NCBI RefSeq assembly: GCF_000179915.2
Contig: NC_014963.1
Location: 2,046,001 to 2,110,000 of the forward strand
From: Terriglobus saanensis SP1PR4
GTDB lineage: Bacteria; Acidobacteriota; Terriglobia; Terriglobales; Acidobacteriaceae
Length of the DNA: 64,000 nt
Direction of reading: 5' to 3'
Below, one piece after another: positions 17,193-26,099 of the stretch (position 1 is its first letter; each line of letters begins with the position of its first letter). The notes beneath the pieces are model-generated. The model searched no databases and was not told the origin of the DNA. It was given only the letters and a program-made list of their open reading frames with translations. Both the position numbers and the translations under genes were made by a program.

Positions 17193-18755
17193 CTACGCCT
17201 TGGGCCGAATCGACATGGCATTGTGAAAGATATTGTTCGGGTCGTACTTCTTCTTCACGTCTTGTAGAAAGGGATAGAGCCCTTCTGTGCCGTAGTAAAG
17301 TTCGCCCCAGAAGGGATACCGCACCATATCCACGTCGGGATAGTTGATGTAGCAGCCTTCGTAGTATTCATTGTGAAACGGTGTTCCGGCGTGTTGTGCA
17401 TCGACGTTGGCGGAGTAGATGTCTGTATACATCTCGTCGAAGAACTTGATGCGTGCTTCGTCTTCCGCTGGGTCTTGCCAGTACTGCTGGTACTGCAGCT
17501 TCATTACAGAAGCACGCTGCGGCATGGCGGTTTCACCGGCCAGATGCGGCTTGTTAGTTGCGCCGCCGTAAGAGTCAACCGCGATGATGCCGCTCACGGG
17601 TACTCCTGGGATTTCACGCGTCAGATGTTTGTAGATTCGACGCGCTTCTTCCGTAGTAAAGTTCTTCTTCATATAGCAGGACTTGTATTTGCCGCGTGTG
17701 TTTCCGTTGCCGCCGCCAGCGCCCTGTCCGCCGGTGGTCGCATCGAGCCATGGGCGCGTGGAGAAGGCGTGCTTTCCTGCGACGCAGGGAGACATCTGTT
17801 GGCGATCTCCGCGACGAGGGGCCTGATGCGATGTGGTCGCTGGATTCGGATCAGAGAGGGCATCGCCGCATTTCAGAAAGAGGTCGAGAAATTCCGTGGG
17901 TATGCTGAGGTCTGGCTCACCGTTCATGCCGTGCATGGCGGCGGAGATGCCGATGCCACCGCGAGAACCTTCAGGACCTCGGCGGTTCAGGCCCATGAAG
18001 GTGAAGAGAGGCCACGTATCCGGATCCTTACCACGTTTTTCAAAGTAACCGCCATAGGTCTGCACAATGTGGATGAACTTCTCCTCCGTCATCGTCTCCC
18101 ATGGAAAGTTCACGCCAGCATTGCTGATGTACTGCGGCGCGGTCGGCAAAGTATCGAAGTAGAAGCTCGTGATCACGCCGAAGTTTGAGCCCTGTCCGCC
18201 GAGGCAGGCGCGGAAGAGGTCCGCATCATGATGCTTGTCGATGTGCCGCTTCGCTACTTTTCCGTTCGCTTCCACGGTGCAAATATCGATCGCGGTTACA
18301 TAGTCACAGCTCAGGCCTAGCTGACGTGCCAGTACACCATAGCCGCCTCCGCTGATGTGTCCACCCGTAGCGACGGTATAGCAGCTTCCGCCTGGGATGG
18401 TTACGTTAGCCTTCTTATAAAGCTCTGTGTAGACGCTGCCAAGCATGCCGCCGCCGCCCACCTTGTATGGTCCTTTACCGCCGGGACCGGTCTCCGTGGA
18501 GTTGAGCATGCTGACATCGATGATGGCGCCGCCGGGATTGTTTACGACAAAATCTTCATAGCAATGGCCACCGGCGCGAACGGTAGGACGCATGCCCGCG
18601 CTCACGATGCGCTGTAAAGCCTCGGCTACATCGTCTGCGTTCTGGCAGACTTCGATTCGTGCCACGGCATCGGAATCCTTCGCGGGGAAGCGGGCATTTT
18701 TACCGCGACGAAGAAGATCATAGCGGGGGTCTTGTGCTGTAACCGTCGATGACAT
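17193..18755 (-). CDS. FAD-dependent oxidoreductase, berberine-bridge/oligosaccharide-oxidase type (bicovalent FAD)
   Basis: A 520-residue flavoenzyme with a PCMH-type FAD domain (about 30-205) and a C-terminal BBE segment (EGCYINYPDVDM...YGTEGLYPFLQDVKKKYDPNNIFHN). Both residues for bicovalent flavin attachment are present: His64 in RAGGHCYEDF and Cys125 in GGSCYTVATGGHISGGGYG. Such enzymes include gluco-oligosaccharide oxidases, which turn reducing-end sugars into 1,5-lactones; others oxidise alcohols or alkaloids. A Gly-rich insertion (about 335-365) precedes the substrate domain's end. No signal peptide is visible, which is odd beside Tat-exported lactonases. GGAG lies 4 nt before the ATG. 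It is the first gene of a unit with lactonase and mutarotase-like genes. Confidence 0.85.
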   Translation of the reverse strand: MSSTVTAQDPRYDLLRRGKNARFPAKDSDAVARIEVCQNADDVAEALQRIVSAGMRPTVRAGGHCYEDFVVNNPGGAIIDVSMLNSTETGPGGKGPYKVGGGGMLGSVYTELYKKANVTIPGGSCYTVATGGHISGGGYGVLARQLGLSCDYVTAIDICTVEANGKVAKRHIDKHHDADLFRACLGGQGSNFGVITSFYFDTLPTAPQYISNAGVNFPWETMTEEKFIHIVQTYGGYFEKRGKDPDTWPLFTFMGLNRRGPEGSRGGIGISAAMHGMNGEPDLSIPTEFLDLFLKCGDALSDPNPATTSHQAPRRGDRQQMSPCVAGKHAFSTRPWLDATTGGQGAGGGNGNTRGKYKSCYMKKNFTTEEARRIYKHLTREIPGVPVSGIIAVDSYGGATNKPHLAGETAMPQRASVMKLQYQQYWQDPAEDEARIKFFDEMYTDIYSANVDAQHAGTPFHNEYYEGCYINYPDVDMVRYPFWGELYYGTEGLYPFLQDVKKKYDPNNIFHNAMSIRPKA

Positions 18756-18788
18756 ATTGCTCCGAACTAATCTCTAAAAGGGAGATTC

Positions 18789-18822
18789 CTTCGACGGGAT
18801 GCGGGACCCGCTTCCGTCGAAG
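18789..18822 (-). promoter_or_regulatory. Strong nested hairpin between lactonase 2 and the flavin oxidoreductase
   Basis: CTTCGACGG pairs with CCGTCGAAG, and an inner GCGGG/CCCGC stem extends it. It lies 99 nt after the lactonase 2 stop and 34 nt before the oxidoreductase ATG. It may terminate the upstream transcript (a CTTTT follows only after about 8 nt) or fold in the leader of the oxidoreductase. A second small stem (AATCTC/GAGATT) lies just before the ribosome binding site. Confidence 0.45.
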
Positions 18823-18920
18823 TCTAGCCTGTAAATGGCAGTCTAGCGACCATCTTCGCCAGACTGTAAAGCGCTGTCAATGAGGCAAATGCCCTGTCCG
18901 CAAGTGGACAGAGAGCCTTC

Positions 18921-20087
18921 TTATGCGAAGACTATGCACATCGGCTTGCTCTTTACTGGATACGTATGGACCGGTGCCGAAAGTTCCCCGGTTGTCCGAT
19001 TTCGCTCATGAATCACGATGGTACCGCTGTCCTGGTCGGAGATGAGCAGCCAACGGTCGGTCGGGTCGAGCGTGATGTGGCGGGGGTTCTTTCCACCATT
19101 GACGGAGTTCTGCTTTAGCGTCAGCAAGCCCGTTTTGCGATCGCGATCAAAGACCGCAATTGTGTCGTCCGCAACGCGATTGCCTACGTAGACAAATTTG
19201 CCATCCTGCGAGACCGTGATTTCGCCCGCGAAGGCGGTGTTCGGAGGAAAGCCAGCCGGAAGAGTAGAGACGAAGCCCTTCGAGGTCAGGGTTCCGGTGC
19301 TTGCATCCCAGGCCAGGATGTCGACCGTCGAATCCAGCTCATTCACACTGTAAAGAAACTTCGCGTCCGGGCTGAAGGCGGTGTGGCGCGGACCCGTGCC
19401 GGGTCGGCCAATCCACGCGGGCGGCTCGGTGGGCGTCAGTTCAGCCGTGGCGGGATTGACGCGGTAAGTGTGGATGCAATCGAGGCCAAGATCGTTCACC
19501 AGAAGATAGCGTCCGTCGGGCGAGGGCATGACGCAATGCGCGAAGGAGTGCATCTGGCGCTCCTTATTGGGGCCACTGCCTTCGTATTGGAAGTGCGAGA
19601 CCGCAGGCGAAAGGGAACCGTCCGGCCTTACGTGGAAGGAACTCGCGCTGCCGCCACCGTAGTTCGCAACAAACACGCTGTTTCCATCCGGGGTGACGGA
19701 GATGTGCGTAGGTCCATTCCCCTCGGTGTCCACCTGGTTCAGCTGCTTGAGTGTCTTAGCGCCAGCTACCGTAGCGAAGGCAGTGATGCCCTTAATGCCG
19801 CCATGTCCACCTTCGTTCACGGCATAGACGAAACCCTGTGCGCCCTGTTTGTGGAGGGCCAAAAACGTTGGGTTGGCGACTTCCGCTGCCAACGTGATTT
19901 CGCCGAGTTCACCCGTGGCAACGTTCCAATCCGCGATAAAAATTCCATTTCCTGCGCCGTGTCCGTTCGTGCCGATGAGAATGCGCGTTGACTTGGATTT
20001 AGCGGAGGAAGACTTTTTCGCCAGGGCTGCTTTGGCGACAAAGGGTGCAACAGAGAGTGAGCGGAGGAAGGTGCGTCGCTGAATCAT
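18921..20087 (-). CDS. Second Tat-exported lactonase family beta-propeller protein
   Basis: A 388-residue lactonase-family propeller, closer to the classical family than the one at 16029. The ATG at 20087 is chosen because it opens a twin-arginine signal (IQRRTFLRSLSVAPFVAKA) and has GAAAGG upstream; the longer open frame adds 26 residues before the signal. Blade motifs: GPTHISVTPDGNSVFVANYG near residue 125, SPDGRYLLVNDLGLD, GPRHTAFSPDAKFLYSVNE, NPRHITLDPTDRWLLISDQ. It is expected to hydrolyse a sugar lactone outside the cytoplasm. It is on the same strand as, and upstream of, the oxidoreductase-lactonase-mutarotase unit, separated by 165 nt with a strong hairpin. Confidence 0.85.
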   Translation of the reverse strand: MIQRRTFLRSLSVAPFVAKAALAKKSSSAKSKSTRILIGTNGHGAGNGIFIADWNVATGELGEITLAAEVANPTFLALHKQGAQGFVYAVNEGGHGGIKGITAFATVAGAKTLKQLNQVDTEGNGPTHISVTPDGNSVFVANYGGGSASSFHVRPDGSLSPAVSHFQYEGSGPNKERQMHSFAHCVMPSPDGRYLLVNDLGLDCIHTYRVNPATAELTPTEPPAWIGRPGTGPRHTAFSPDAKFLYSVNELDSTVDILAWDASTGTLTSKGFVSTLPAGFPPNTAFAGEITVSQDGKFVYVGNRVADDTIAVFDRDRKTGLLTLKQNSVNGGKNPRHITLDPTDRWLLISDQDSGTIVIHERNRTTGELSAPVHTYPVKSKPMCIVFA

Positions 20088-20201
20088 CAGAAAGCCTTTC
20101 AAAGCACAGGAATGCGCGGAAGATGGAGCATGTGTTCCGCGAAGGAACATCTGCCGTTTCGTCACCCACTCTACAACATGGGCGCGGTGCAGTGCTGTGA
20201 T

Positions 20202-21212
20202 CTACTTCAGCGGCAGAGGGAGAATCAGGCCGCCCTCGCTGGTGAGACGATTCCGGCCACGCGTAAGACTCAGAGTAGACGCCTCGCCGAACGTCCGGTC
20301 GAAGACTTCACGATAGTTTCCTACGGAACGGAGTACAGAGGCGGCCCAATCTTCAGACAGACCGAGGGGCGTTCCAACCGCGTGGGTCGCACCGAGAAGA
20401 TGGCGCACTGCCGGATCGGCAGACTTGGCTGAGATGTCTATATTGGCGCTGGTTACGCCAAGAGCTTCTCCGTGGAAAAGAACCTGCGCCGTCCAGTCCA
20501 CAATGCGGCCCCACTGTGGATCACTGCTGCGGTAGGCGAACGCCAGGGGATCTGCCGCGATGACCTCCGGCAGGATCATATGATCGGGAGCTTGTGTTTC
20601 GAAAGAAGCCCGCGTCTGCGCAAGGCGGGTTAGATCTCCCGCAATTGCGGCGCAGTTCTTTGTGATGTAGGCGGCCTCCATCTCGCCTTCTTCCTGGAAG
20701 GGAAAGGGAAGGAGATCCAGATGCTGCCTGGTAAACCACGCCTGTAGTGCGGTCTCGACATTTGTCTCCGCGAGGAAGCAGACTTTGCGGTGGGTGAGAT
20801 CTGCGGCATGTGCAATGCCGGATTTACGCAGCACAAGAAATCCGACGCCGTCGTACAGGACAGGGGCGCTCTCACCCAGACTAGCGTTCGTTGTGTGGCT
20901 GAAGTCAGCGCTTAGGGTTGCAATGAGGTCGATCTTGCCCGCAATTAATGCGTCAACTCCGCTCTTGTCATCGAGAAAGGTAATGACCTTCGTCTGAGCC
21001 TTTTCACCCAGAGCCGCCACTGCGACTGCCTTGCAGAGATCGAGATCGAATCCGCCACGGCTTCCATGATCGTCTTCGGTGTTGTACTCCGCGTCTTCAG
21101 CGATCACGCCGCAGGTTAGAACGCCCGCAGCGCGTACTTTCTGGAGGGTCTGTTGTGCGCCGAGGGTGAGTGAACTGCAAACGGCGAGCAAAAGAAGTGA
21201 AACAGCGCGCAT
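20202..21212 (-). CDS. Periplasmic amino-acid-type substrate-binding protein (SBP family 3, AapJ-like), orphan
   Basis: A 336-residue exported solute-binding protein: signal peptide MRAVSLLLLAVCSSLTLGAQ, then LQKVRAAGVLTCGVIAEDAEY, GSRGGFDLDLCKAVAVAALG, and a late NYREVFDRTFG, as in general L-amino-acid binding proteins. No permease or ATPase gene is nearby, so either it serves a distant transporter or it has another role. Its ATG overlaps the stop of the upstream phosphoesterase gene (TAATG), so the two are very probably translated in a coupled way. The second half diverges from characterised AapJ proteins and the ligand cannot be predicted. Confidence 0.8.
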   Translation of the reverse strand: MRAVSLLLLAVCSSLTLGAQQTLQKVRAAGVLTCGVIAEDAEYNTEDDHGSRGGFDLDLCKAVAVAALGEKAQTKVITFLDDKSGVDALIAGKIDLIATLSADFSHTTNASLGESAPVLYDGVGFLVLRKSGIAHAADLTHRKVCFLAETNVETALQAWFTRQHLDLLPFPFQEEGEMEAAYITKNCAAIAGDLTRLAQTRASFETQAPDHMILPEVIAADPLAFAYRSSDPQWGRIVDWTAQVLFHGEALGVTSANIDISAKSADPAVRHLLGATHAVGTPLGLSEDWAASVLRSVGNYREVFDRTFGEASTLSLTRGRNRLTSEGGLILPLPLK

Positions 21213-23188
21213 TATGGAATCCAGTTTCCGGAGGTTGGGATGCCTGGCGAAGTATCCGGACGGGGATTGAAGTCTGCGGGTACCGGATTCGGTTTGCCAA
21301 AGTCTGTTGGCTGGATACCGAGCGCTTTGCAGCCTTCTCCCTTCCTATGCGGGAAGGCATCGAGCTCTGCATCCGGAATGATGGCGTACTCCGCAGGCAA
21401 TGGCTTGCGCTTGCCCATGAGACGAAGGGTGTCAAAGCCGGAGAGCATATCGCCTACGCCGGGGACCTTGTCGTCTGCCGGTCCCAAGTCGTTCTGGCCG
21501 AATTTGTCCTTGCCAATCTGGCGGCCGCGCTCTTCATCGGGGAGATCGGCCAGTGGGATCAGGCCAAACAACTCATCCACCATTTTGATGATTGAACTAT
21601 GTTCCGCAGGTTGGTGCGAGATGCCATGCGCCACGCCGTAGGGCGAGATGAGAATGGAAGGAATGCGTGGGCCCTGATCGAGCGGGAGGCCTGCCGCATC
21701 GTGCGAGCGCACCCTGGGGCGCGTGTGGTCATAGAGACCGTCGGATTCGTCGTACGCAATCAGAATGACGGAGTCTTTCCAATACGGGCTGCGCGCGATC
21801 GCGTTGATCTCTTCGGCCAGGAGCGCCTGGGAGATCTGCGAGTCGGAGTATCCGGGATGATCGTCGTTGCCGCTGAAGATTCCTGCAAGGCGAGGGTTAG
21901 GATCCATCGGATGGGTGCCCTTCAGATTGCCGTATCCGCCCCGGACGTAGAAGACGCCGCTTTCCGGAAGGCGCTGGCTCTTCACATCGTCGAAGAACTC
22001 TGCGAGGCCATGCAGATGCTTCGTCACATCAGGATTGTTCGCAATGTATCCGAAGTAGGCTGGGCCATTGTGATGGATGACATAGCCTTTATGCGACGCC
22101 ACTTCGTTCACATCCGTAGGCTCGTGGTCGTATCCCTGCTGATACCAGCCCCACTTCACTGCAGCTACGCCGTGGCCTGCGATCTTTGCGATGTCTTCTT
22201 TGACGTCGGGAAGGTCGAGCGCCGGATCGCGGTCCTTTGACGTCGTGAGCTCGATCTCATCTCCCATGAACGATAGGGGGAGCGTAGCGAAGGTAAGGTT
22301 CGGAAGAGGACGCTTTGAAGGTGTCGGCTGGGGCATGCGATGGTCCAGGTCCAGCATGGAGCCCCAGTAGGGTAGGGCATTGGCCACCATGGGGAGAGCG
22401 CTTCCGTCCTTCGGCTCTGCCAGTTCGGGATGCAGCATCCACTGGGTCTCTCCCGACTGGCCCGCTATCATGGCGACGGCGTTCGGTCCGGAGGGCCCGA
22501 TGACCGTGTCGAAGAACTGGTCGAAGAGCGTGAAGCGGTCGGCATAGTTCCAGAGAAAGGGGACGGTATCGCAATCGACGTGCGACATGACGAGCTCTCC
22601 GAACTGCTTTCGCTCAAGCGAGGGAAACTTTGAGGGCCTGCCGTTCGTGAGGGTGATGCCTTCTTCTGTCACGGCATAGAGATCGTTGCGCGCCACGAGA
22701 TTGGCATCCAGATTGAGCTTCCTGGCGATGCCGACATGGCTATGGTTCACCGAGGCAATGTCTGCAGGATAGAGGGGAACAGTCTTGCCGTGGATGTCCT
22801 GGACCGTCGTCGGAATGCGAAAGGCGGTGACGCTTCCAATGGTTCCATCGACGTTGACGATCGGTTGGGTAAATCCAGGTGTCTGGTCTGCCGGATGGGA
22901 AAAGAGGCCCTCCGCTCCTGGATAGGTTCCGAAGTAGAAATCAAAGGCGCGATTTTCCTGGAACAGGATGAAGACATGCTTCACTTTGCTGCGAAGAAGC
23001 TTCAGCTTTGCCTCCTGCGAAATCGCTGGCTGGCGGGCAGGATCGATAAGATAAGGCTTTAACTGCTTGCTAGAAGCCGGTGCAAGTTCTACTTCACGAG
23101 CCTGTGAGGATGCAGAGACCGAGTAAGCGAGTAGAGGCAGGGAAAAGAACTTGAGGAACCGGGGGGTCGCCCGGGTTGAAACGCGCAT
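21212..23188 (-). CDS. Phosphoesterase of the phospholipase C / acid phosphatase (AcpA) family, exported
   Basis: A 658-residue protein of the PF04185 phosphoesterase family. The ATG at 23188 has CAGGAG ending 6 nt upstream; an ATG at 23194 abuts that motif. A signal peptide covers about residues 1-30 (FLKFFSLPLLAYSVSASSQA). Family motifs: KHVFILFQENRAFDFYFGTY with the metal-binding ENR, HVDCDTVPFLWNYADRFTLFDQF, GPSGPNAVAMIAGQSGETQW, and AYDESDGLYDHTRP near the C-terminus. It hydrolyses phosphate monoesters or phospholipids in the periplasm or outside the cell; which one is unclear. Its stop codon overlaps the start of the binding-protein gene. Confidence 0.87.
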   Translation of the reverse strand: MRVSTRATPRFLKFFSLPLLAYSVSASSQAREVELAPASSKQLKPYLIDPARQPAISQEAKLKLLRSKVKHVFILFQENRAFDFYFGTYPGAEGLFSHPADQTPGFTQPIVNVDGTIGSVTAFRIPTTVQDIHGKTVPLYPADIASVNHSHVGIARKLNLDANLVARNDLYAVTEEGITLTNGRPSKFPSLERKQFGELVMSHVDCDTVPFLWNYADRFTLFDQFFDTVIGPSGPNAVAMIAGQSGETQWMLHPELAEPKDGSALPMVANALPYWGSMLDLDHRMPQPTPSKRPLPNLTFATLPLSFMGDEIELTTSKDRDPALDLPDVKEDIAKIAGHGVAAVKWGWYQQGYDHEPTDVNEVASHKGYVIHHNGPAYFGYIANNPDVTKHLHGLAEFFDDVKSQRLPESGVFYVRGGYGNLKGTHPMDPNPRLAGIFSGNDDHPGYSDSQISQALLAEEINAIARSPYWKDSVILIAYDESDGLYDHTRPRVRSHDAAGLPLDQGPRIPSILISPYGVAHGISHQPAEHSSIIKMVDELFGLIPLADLPDEERGRQIGKDKFGQNDLGPADDKVPGVGDMLSGFDTLRLMGKRKPLPAEYAIIPDAELDAFPHRKGEGCKALGIQPTDFGKPNPVPADFNPRPDTSPGIPTSGNWIP

Positions 23189-23495
23189 CGCCATCTCCTG
23201 AGTTGAAGCACCGAATAAATCGACTCTCTTAGAGTGCCAGAAGCCGGTGCGCATCGAGCTCACAATCGCATCAAATCGTTCTTAAACGCAAAAAAACGCC
23301 TCGATAGAACTACAACAAAGGAGGATCGAGATTATTCCAGAAAGTGCAGCGATGCTCGGCATCAGCGTTGATGTCAGCCTTTCCGGCTTCTAGATCGCCC
23401 GTGTTCTCACAGTAAGCTTGTGGACAGCTACGCTGTCATGTTTTCCTTAGGAACCGGTTGAAGCAAAAACTCCAGGATGGCAGGGAATAATCCAA
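23189..23495. other. Intergenic region between divergent phosphoesterase and GH51 genes
   Basis: No convincing gene. It must hold two divergent promoters. An isolated AAAGGAGG at 23317-23324 has no ATG or GTG at a suitable distance. An AACCGGTT palindrome and a TTCCTTAGGAA near-palindrome lie within 60 nt upstream of the GH51 ATG and could be regulator sites; neither is strong evidence. Confidence 0.4.
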
Positions 23496-25379
23496 ATGAA
23501 ACCTATGTTCCGTCTTATGGCTACCTCTCTTCTTTGCGGTTCTGTTGCGATGTCCGCACAGACTGCGAAACTTACGGTGGATACGAGCACTGCTGTGGCC
23601 ACCGTAAGCCCAACTCTGTACGGCCTCATGACCGAAGAGATCAACTACTCTTATGACGGTGGCCTGTATGCGGAGATGGTGCAGAACCGCTCATTCAAAA
23701 GAAGCTGGCAGGGCTACGAGTCCTGGACCGTCATTGCGCGCGGAACCGCTCAGGCCAAAATCGAAAGGGGCGCTACCGGGCCAAGTTCGGCACTCCCGAA
23801 GAGCATGATGCTCAAGATCGACCCAAGCGCAGGCCCGTATGAGGCTGGTATAGCCAATAGTGGTTATTGGGGTATGGCGGTGCGGCCTTCCTCGACGTAT
23901 AGCGGATCGTTCTACGCGATGGCAACGGGAGTTGGTTCGGCGCGGGCGCGACTGATCTCCGATGTGACGGGTGCAACGCTGGCCGAGGCGATGATTCCGT
24001 TGTCGGACGGTGATTGGCAGAAGCATACCTACACCATGAAAACGTCGGCTTCGGTGAAGCCAGGGAAAGAGAATCACCTGGAGATTACCTTCGAGCACCC
24101 CGGAACGGTGTGCCTGCAGTTGGTCTCTCTTATGCCGCCGACGTTTCATGACCGGCCCAACGGCAACCGTCCGGACCTGATGGAGATGATGGCGGCCATG
24201 AAGCCACACTTCCTTCGTCTTCCCGGTGGGAACTACCTGGAGGGGGATACGATTCGCGAGCGGTTCAATTGGAAAGAGACGATTGGTCCGTTGGTTGACC
24301 GTCCCACCCATCGTGGTCCGTGGAACTATCAGTCCAGTGACGGGATGGGCCTGCTGGAGTTTCTGGAGTGGTGCGAAGACCTGAAGATCGAGCCGGTGCT
24401 CGCGGTCTATGCAGGATATTCGCTGCACGGTGAGTCGGTTGTGGGCAAGGAACTGGAGCCTTTTATCCAGGACGCTTTGGACGAGATCGAATACGTCACC
24501 GGAGATGCCAGTACGAAGTGGGGCGCTGTCCGCGTGCAGGATGGTCATCCCGTGCCGTTTCCGTTGCACTACATCGAGATCGGCAATGAGGACACCTTCG
24601 ACAAATCGGGGAGCTACGAAGAGCGGTTTGCTCGCTTCTCGAAAAGCATCCGGAGCAAGTATCCGCAGTACAAACTCATTGCGACCACGCCTGTGAAGGA
24701 GTCGGTTCCAGACGTCGTGGACGATCACTATTACCTGACGCCTGACGGCTTCTTCGAAATCCTGCACAAGTACGACACCATGGATCGCAAGGGACCGAAG
24801 ATCTTCGTGGGCGAGTGGGCGACCCGCACGGGTACGCCCACGCCGGACTTCGGCGCCGCCCTTGGGGATGCGGCCTGGATGACAAGTATGGAGCGGAACA
24901 GCGACTTGATCGTCATGGCGAGCTATGCGCCACTCTTCACGAATGTAAATCCCGGCGGCATGCAATGGTCTACCGATTTGATTGGTTATGACGCTCTGCG
25001 GGCTTACGGATCGCCAAGTTACTACGCGCAGGTGCTTTTCGGAAGTCACCTTGGCGATCACACGGTGAAGTCCGATGCTTCCGGAGTGAATGCACGATTC
25101 TCCTGGTCCGCGACGGTATCGACGGAGGACAGGGTCTTGCATCTGAAACTTGTAAATGCCTCCGATGCAGCGCAGCCGCTTGTCCTCGATCTGAGGGGGG
25201 CGAAGTCAGGATCTGCTGCTCTGTATTCATTACACGCGGCAACACGGTGGGCGACCAATTCGATCGAGCATCCGGACGCGATCAAGCCGATTGTGAGTAA
25301 GGTCTCTGTAACGCCCGGCAACTGGAATCGTGCAGTCGCCGCCAATACGATTGAGGTCATCGATATTCCGCTCCAATAG
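23496..25379 (+). CDS. Alpha-L-arabinofuranosidase, glycoside hydrolase family 51, secreted
   Basis: A 627-residue enzyme with a signal peptide (residues 1-21, ending VAMSAQ). A CBM4/9-like sandwich (about 75-215) is inserted before the GH51 barrel, as in secreted two-domain family members. The acid/base is Glu365 in HYIEIGNEDTFD and the nucleophile Glu440 in PKIFVGEWATRTG; LRLPGGNYLEG near 241 is also typical. A C-terminal beta domain ends the protein. It releases L-arabinose from arabinan or arabinoxylan side chains. araD and araB follow after 25 and 8 nt, so the freed sugar is handled by the same operon, except that the isomerase gene is absent. Confidence 0.94.
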   Translation: MKPMFRLMATSLLCGSVAMSAQTAKLTVDTSTAVATVSPTLYGLMTEEINYSYDGGLYAEMVQNRSFKRSWQGYESWTVIARGTAQAKIERGATGPSSALPKSMMLKIDPSAGPYEAGIANSGYWGMAVRPSSTYSGSFYAMATGVGSARARLISDVTGATLAEAMIPLSDGDWQKHTYTMKTSASVKPGKENHLEITFEHPGTVCLQLVSLMPPTFHDRPNGNRPDLMEMMAAMKPHFLRLPGGNYLEGDTIRERFNWKETIGPLVDRPTHRGPWNYQSSDGMGLLEFLEWCEDLKIEPVLAVYAGYSLHGESVVGKELEPFIQDALDEIEYVTGDASTKWGAVRVQDGHPVPFPLHYIEIGNEDTFDKSGSYEERFARFSKSIRSKYPQYKLIATTPVKESVPDVVDDHYYLTPDGFFEILHKYDTMDRKGPKIFVGEWATRTGTPTPDFGAALGDAAWMTSMERNSDLIVMASYAPLFTNVNPGGMQWSTDLIGYDALRAYGSPSYYAQVLFGSHLGDHTVKSDASGVNARFSWSATVSTEDRVLHLKLVNASDAAQPLVLDLRGAKSGSAALYSLHAATRWATNSIEHPDAIKPIVSKVSVTPGNWNRAVAANTIEVIDIPLQ

Positions 25380-25404
25380 CGAAGATCGAGAAAGGTAGAG
25401 AGAC

Positions 25405-26091
25405 GTGCTAGAGCGCTTGAAAGAAGAGACGTTGGAGGCAAACCTCGAGGTAGTCAAGCGAGGTCTTGTTCTCTATACCTTTGGTAATGCGAGCGGCATC
25501 GATCGCGATGCCGGGTTGGTCGTCATCAAGCCGAGCGGCGTGGACTATGACGAGCTTAAACCGTCGCATATGGTCGTTACCGACATGGAAGGGAACATCG
25601 TTGAAGGAGATCTTCGGCCTTCAAGTGATTTGAAGACGCACCTCGCGCTGTACAAAGCATTTACGGAAATCGGCGGGGTGGTTCACACGCATAGCGAGCA
25701 TGCCACGGCGTGGGCGCAGGCAGGCCGCGATATTCCTGCCTTCGGAACGACGCATGCCGATTATTTCCATGGGCCCGTTCCGTGTACACGTCCTCTGACA
25801 GATGACGAGGTGAACGGAGAATATGTCCTCAACACGGGACTCGCGATCATTGAGCGATTCAAGGGAATCGATCCGCTGGCGATACCGGGTGTGCTGGTTG
25901 GCGGGCACGCTCCGTTTGCGTGGGGCAGAACTCCGCATGATGCGGCGCACAATGCTGTGGTGTTGGAGGCCGTGGCGAAGATGGCCTTCATGACCGTGCT
26001 CCTCAACTCGGAGTGCGGCGTGACCTCGGCTTTGCTCGATCGACATTACTTCCGCAAGCACGGTGCAAAAGCAACCTACGGACAGAATTAG
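25405..26091 (+). CDS. araD: L-ribulose-5-phosphate 4-epimerase
   Basis: Converts L-ribulose-5-phosphate to D-xylulose-5-phosphate, which enters the pentose phosphate pathway. The 228 residues equal the usual length. Zinc ligands are in place: His94 and His96 in VVHTHSEHATAWAQ, His168 in LVGGHAPFAWG, with Asp75 in SSDLKTHL; NASGIDR and KPSGVDYD are the phosphate-binding loops. The start is GTG at 25405 with GAGAGA upstream. It lies between the GH51 gene and araB in one operon. Confidence 0.95.
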   Translation: MLERLKEETLEANLEVVKRGLVLYTFGNASGIDRDAGLVVIKPSGVDYDELKPSHMVVTDMEGNIVEGDLRPSSDLKTHLALYKAFTEIGGVVHTHSEHATAWAQAGRDIPAFGTTHADYFHGPVPCTRPLTDDEVNGEYVLNTGLAIIERFKGIDPLAIPGVLVGGHAPFAWGRTPHDAAHNAVVLEAVAKMAFMTVLLNSECGVTSALLDRHYFRKHGAKATYGQN

Positions 26092-26099
26092 AGGACACG

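Noticed and set aside
23317-23394. Perfect AAAGGAGG followed by a short open frame starting with ATT and ending TAG
   Set aside because: No ATG, GTG or TTG at a usable distance; 19 codons with no similarity to a leader peptide. Probably chance or a remnant.
23691-25142. 483-codon minus-strand open frame inside the GH51 gene
   Set aside because: Fully antisense to a well-supported glycosidase with intact catalytic residues; no family resemblance.
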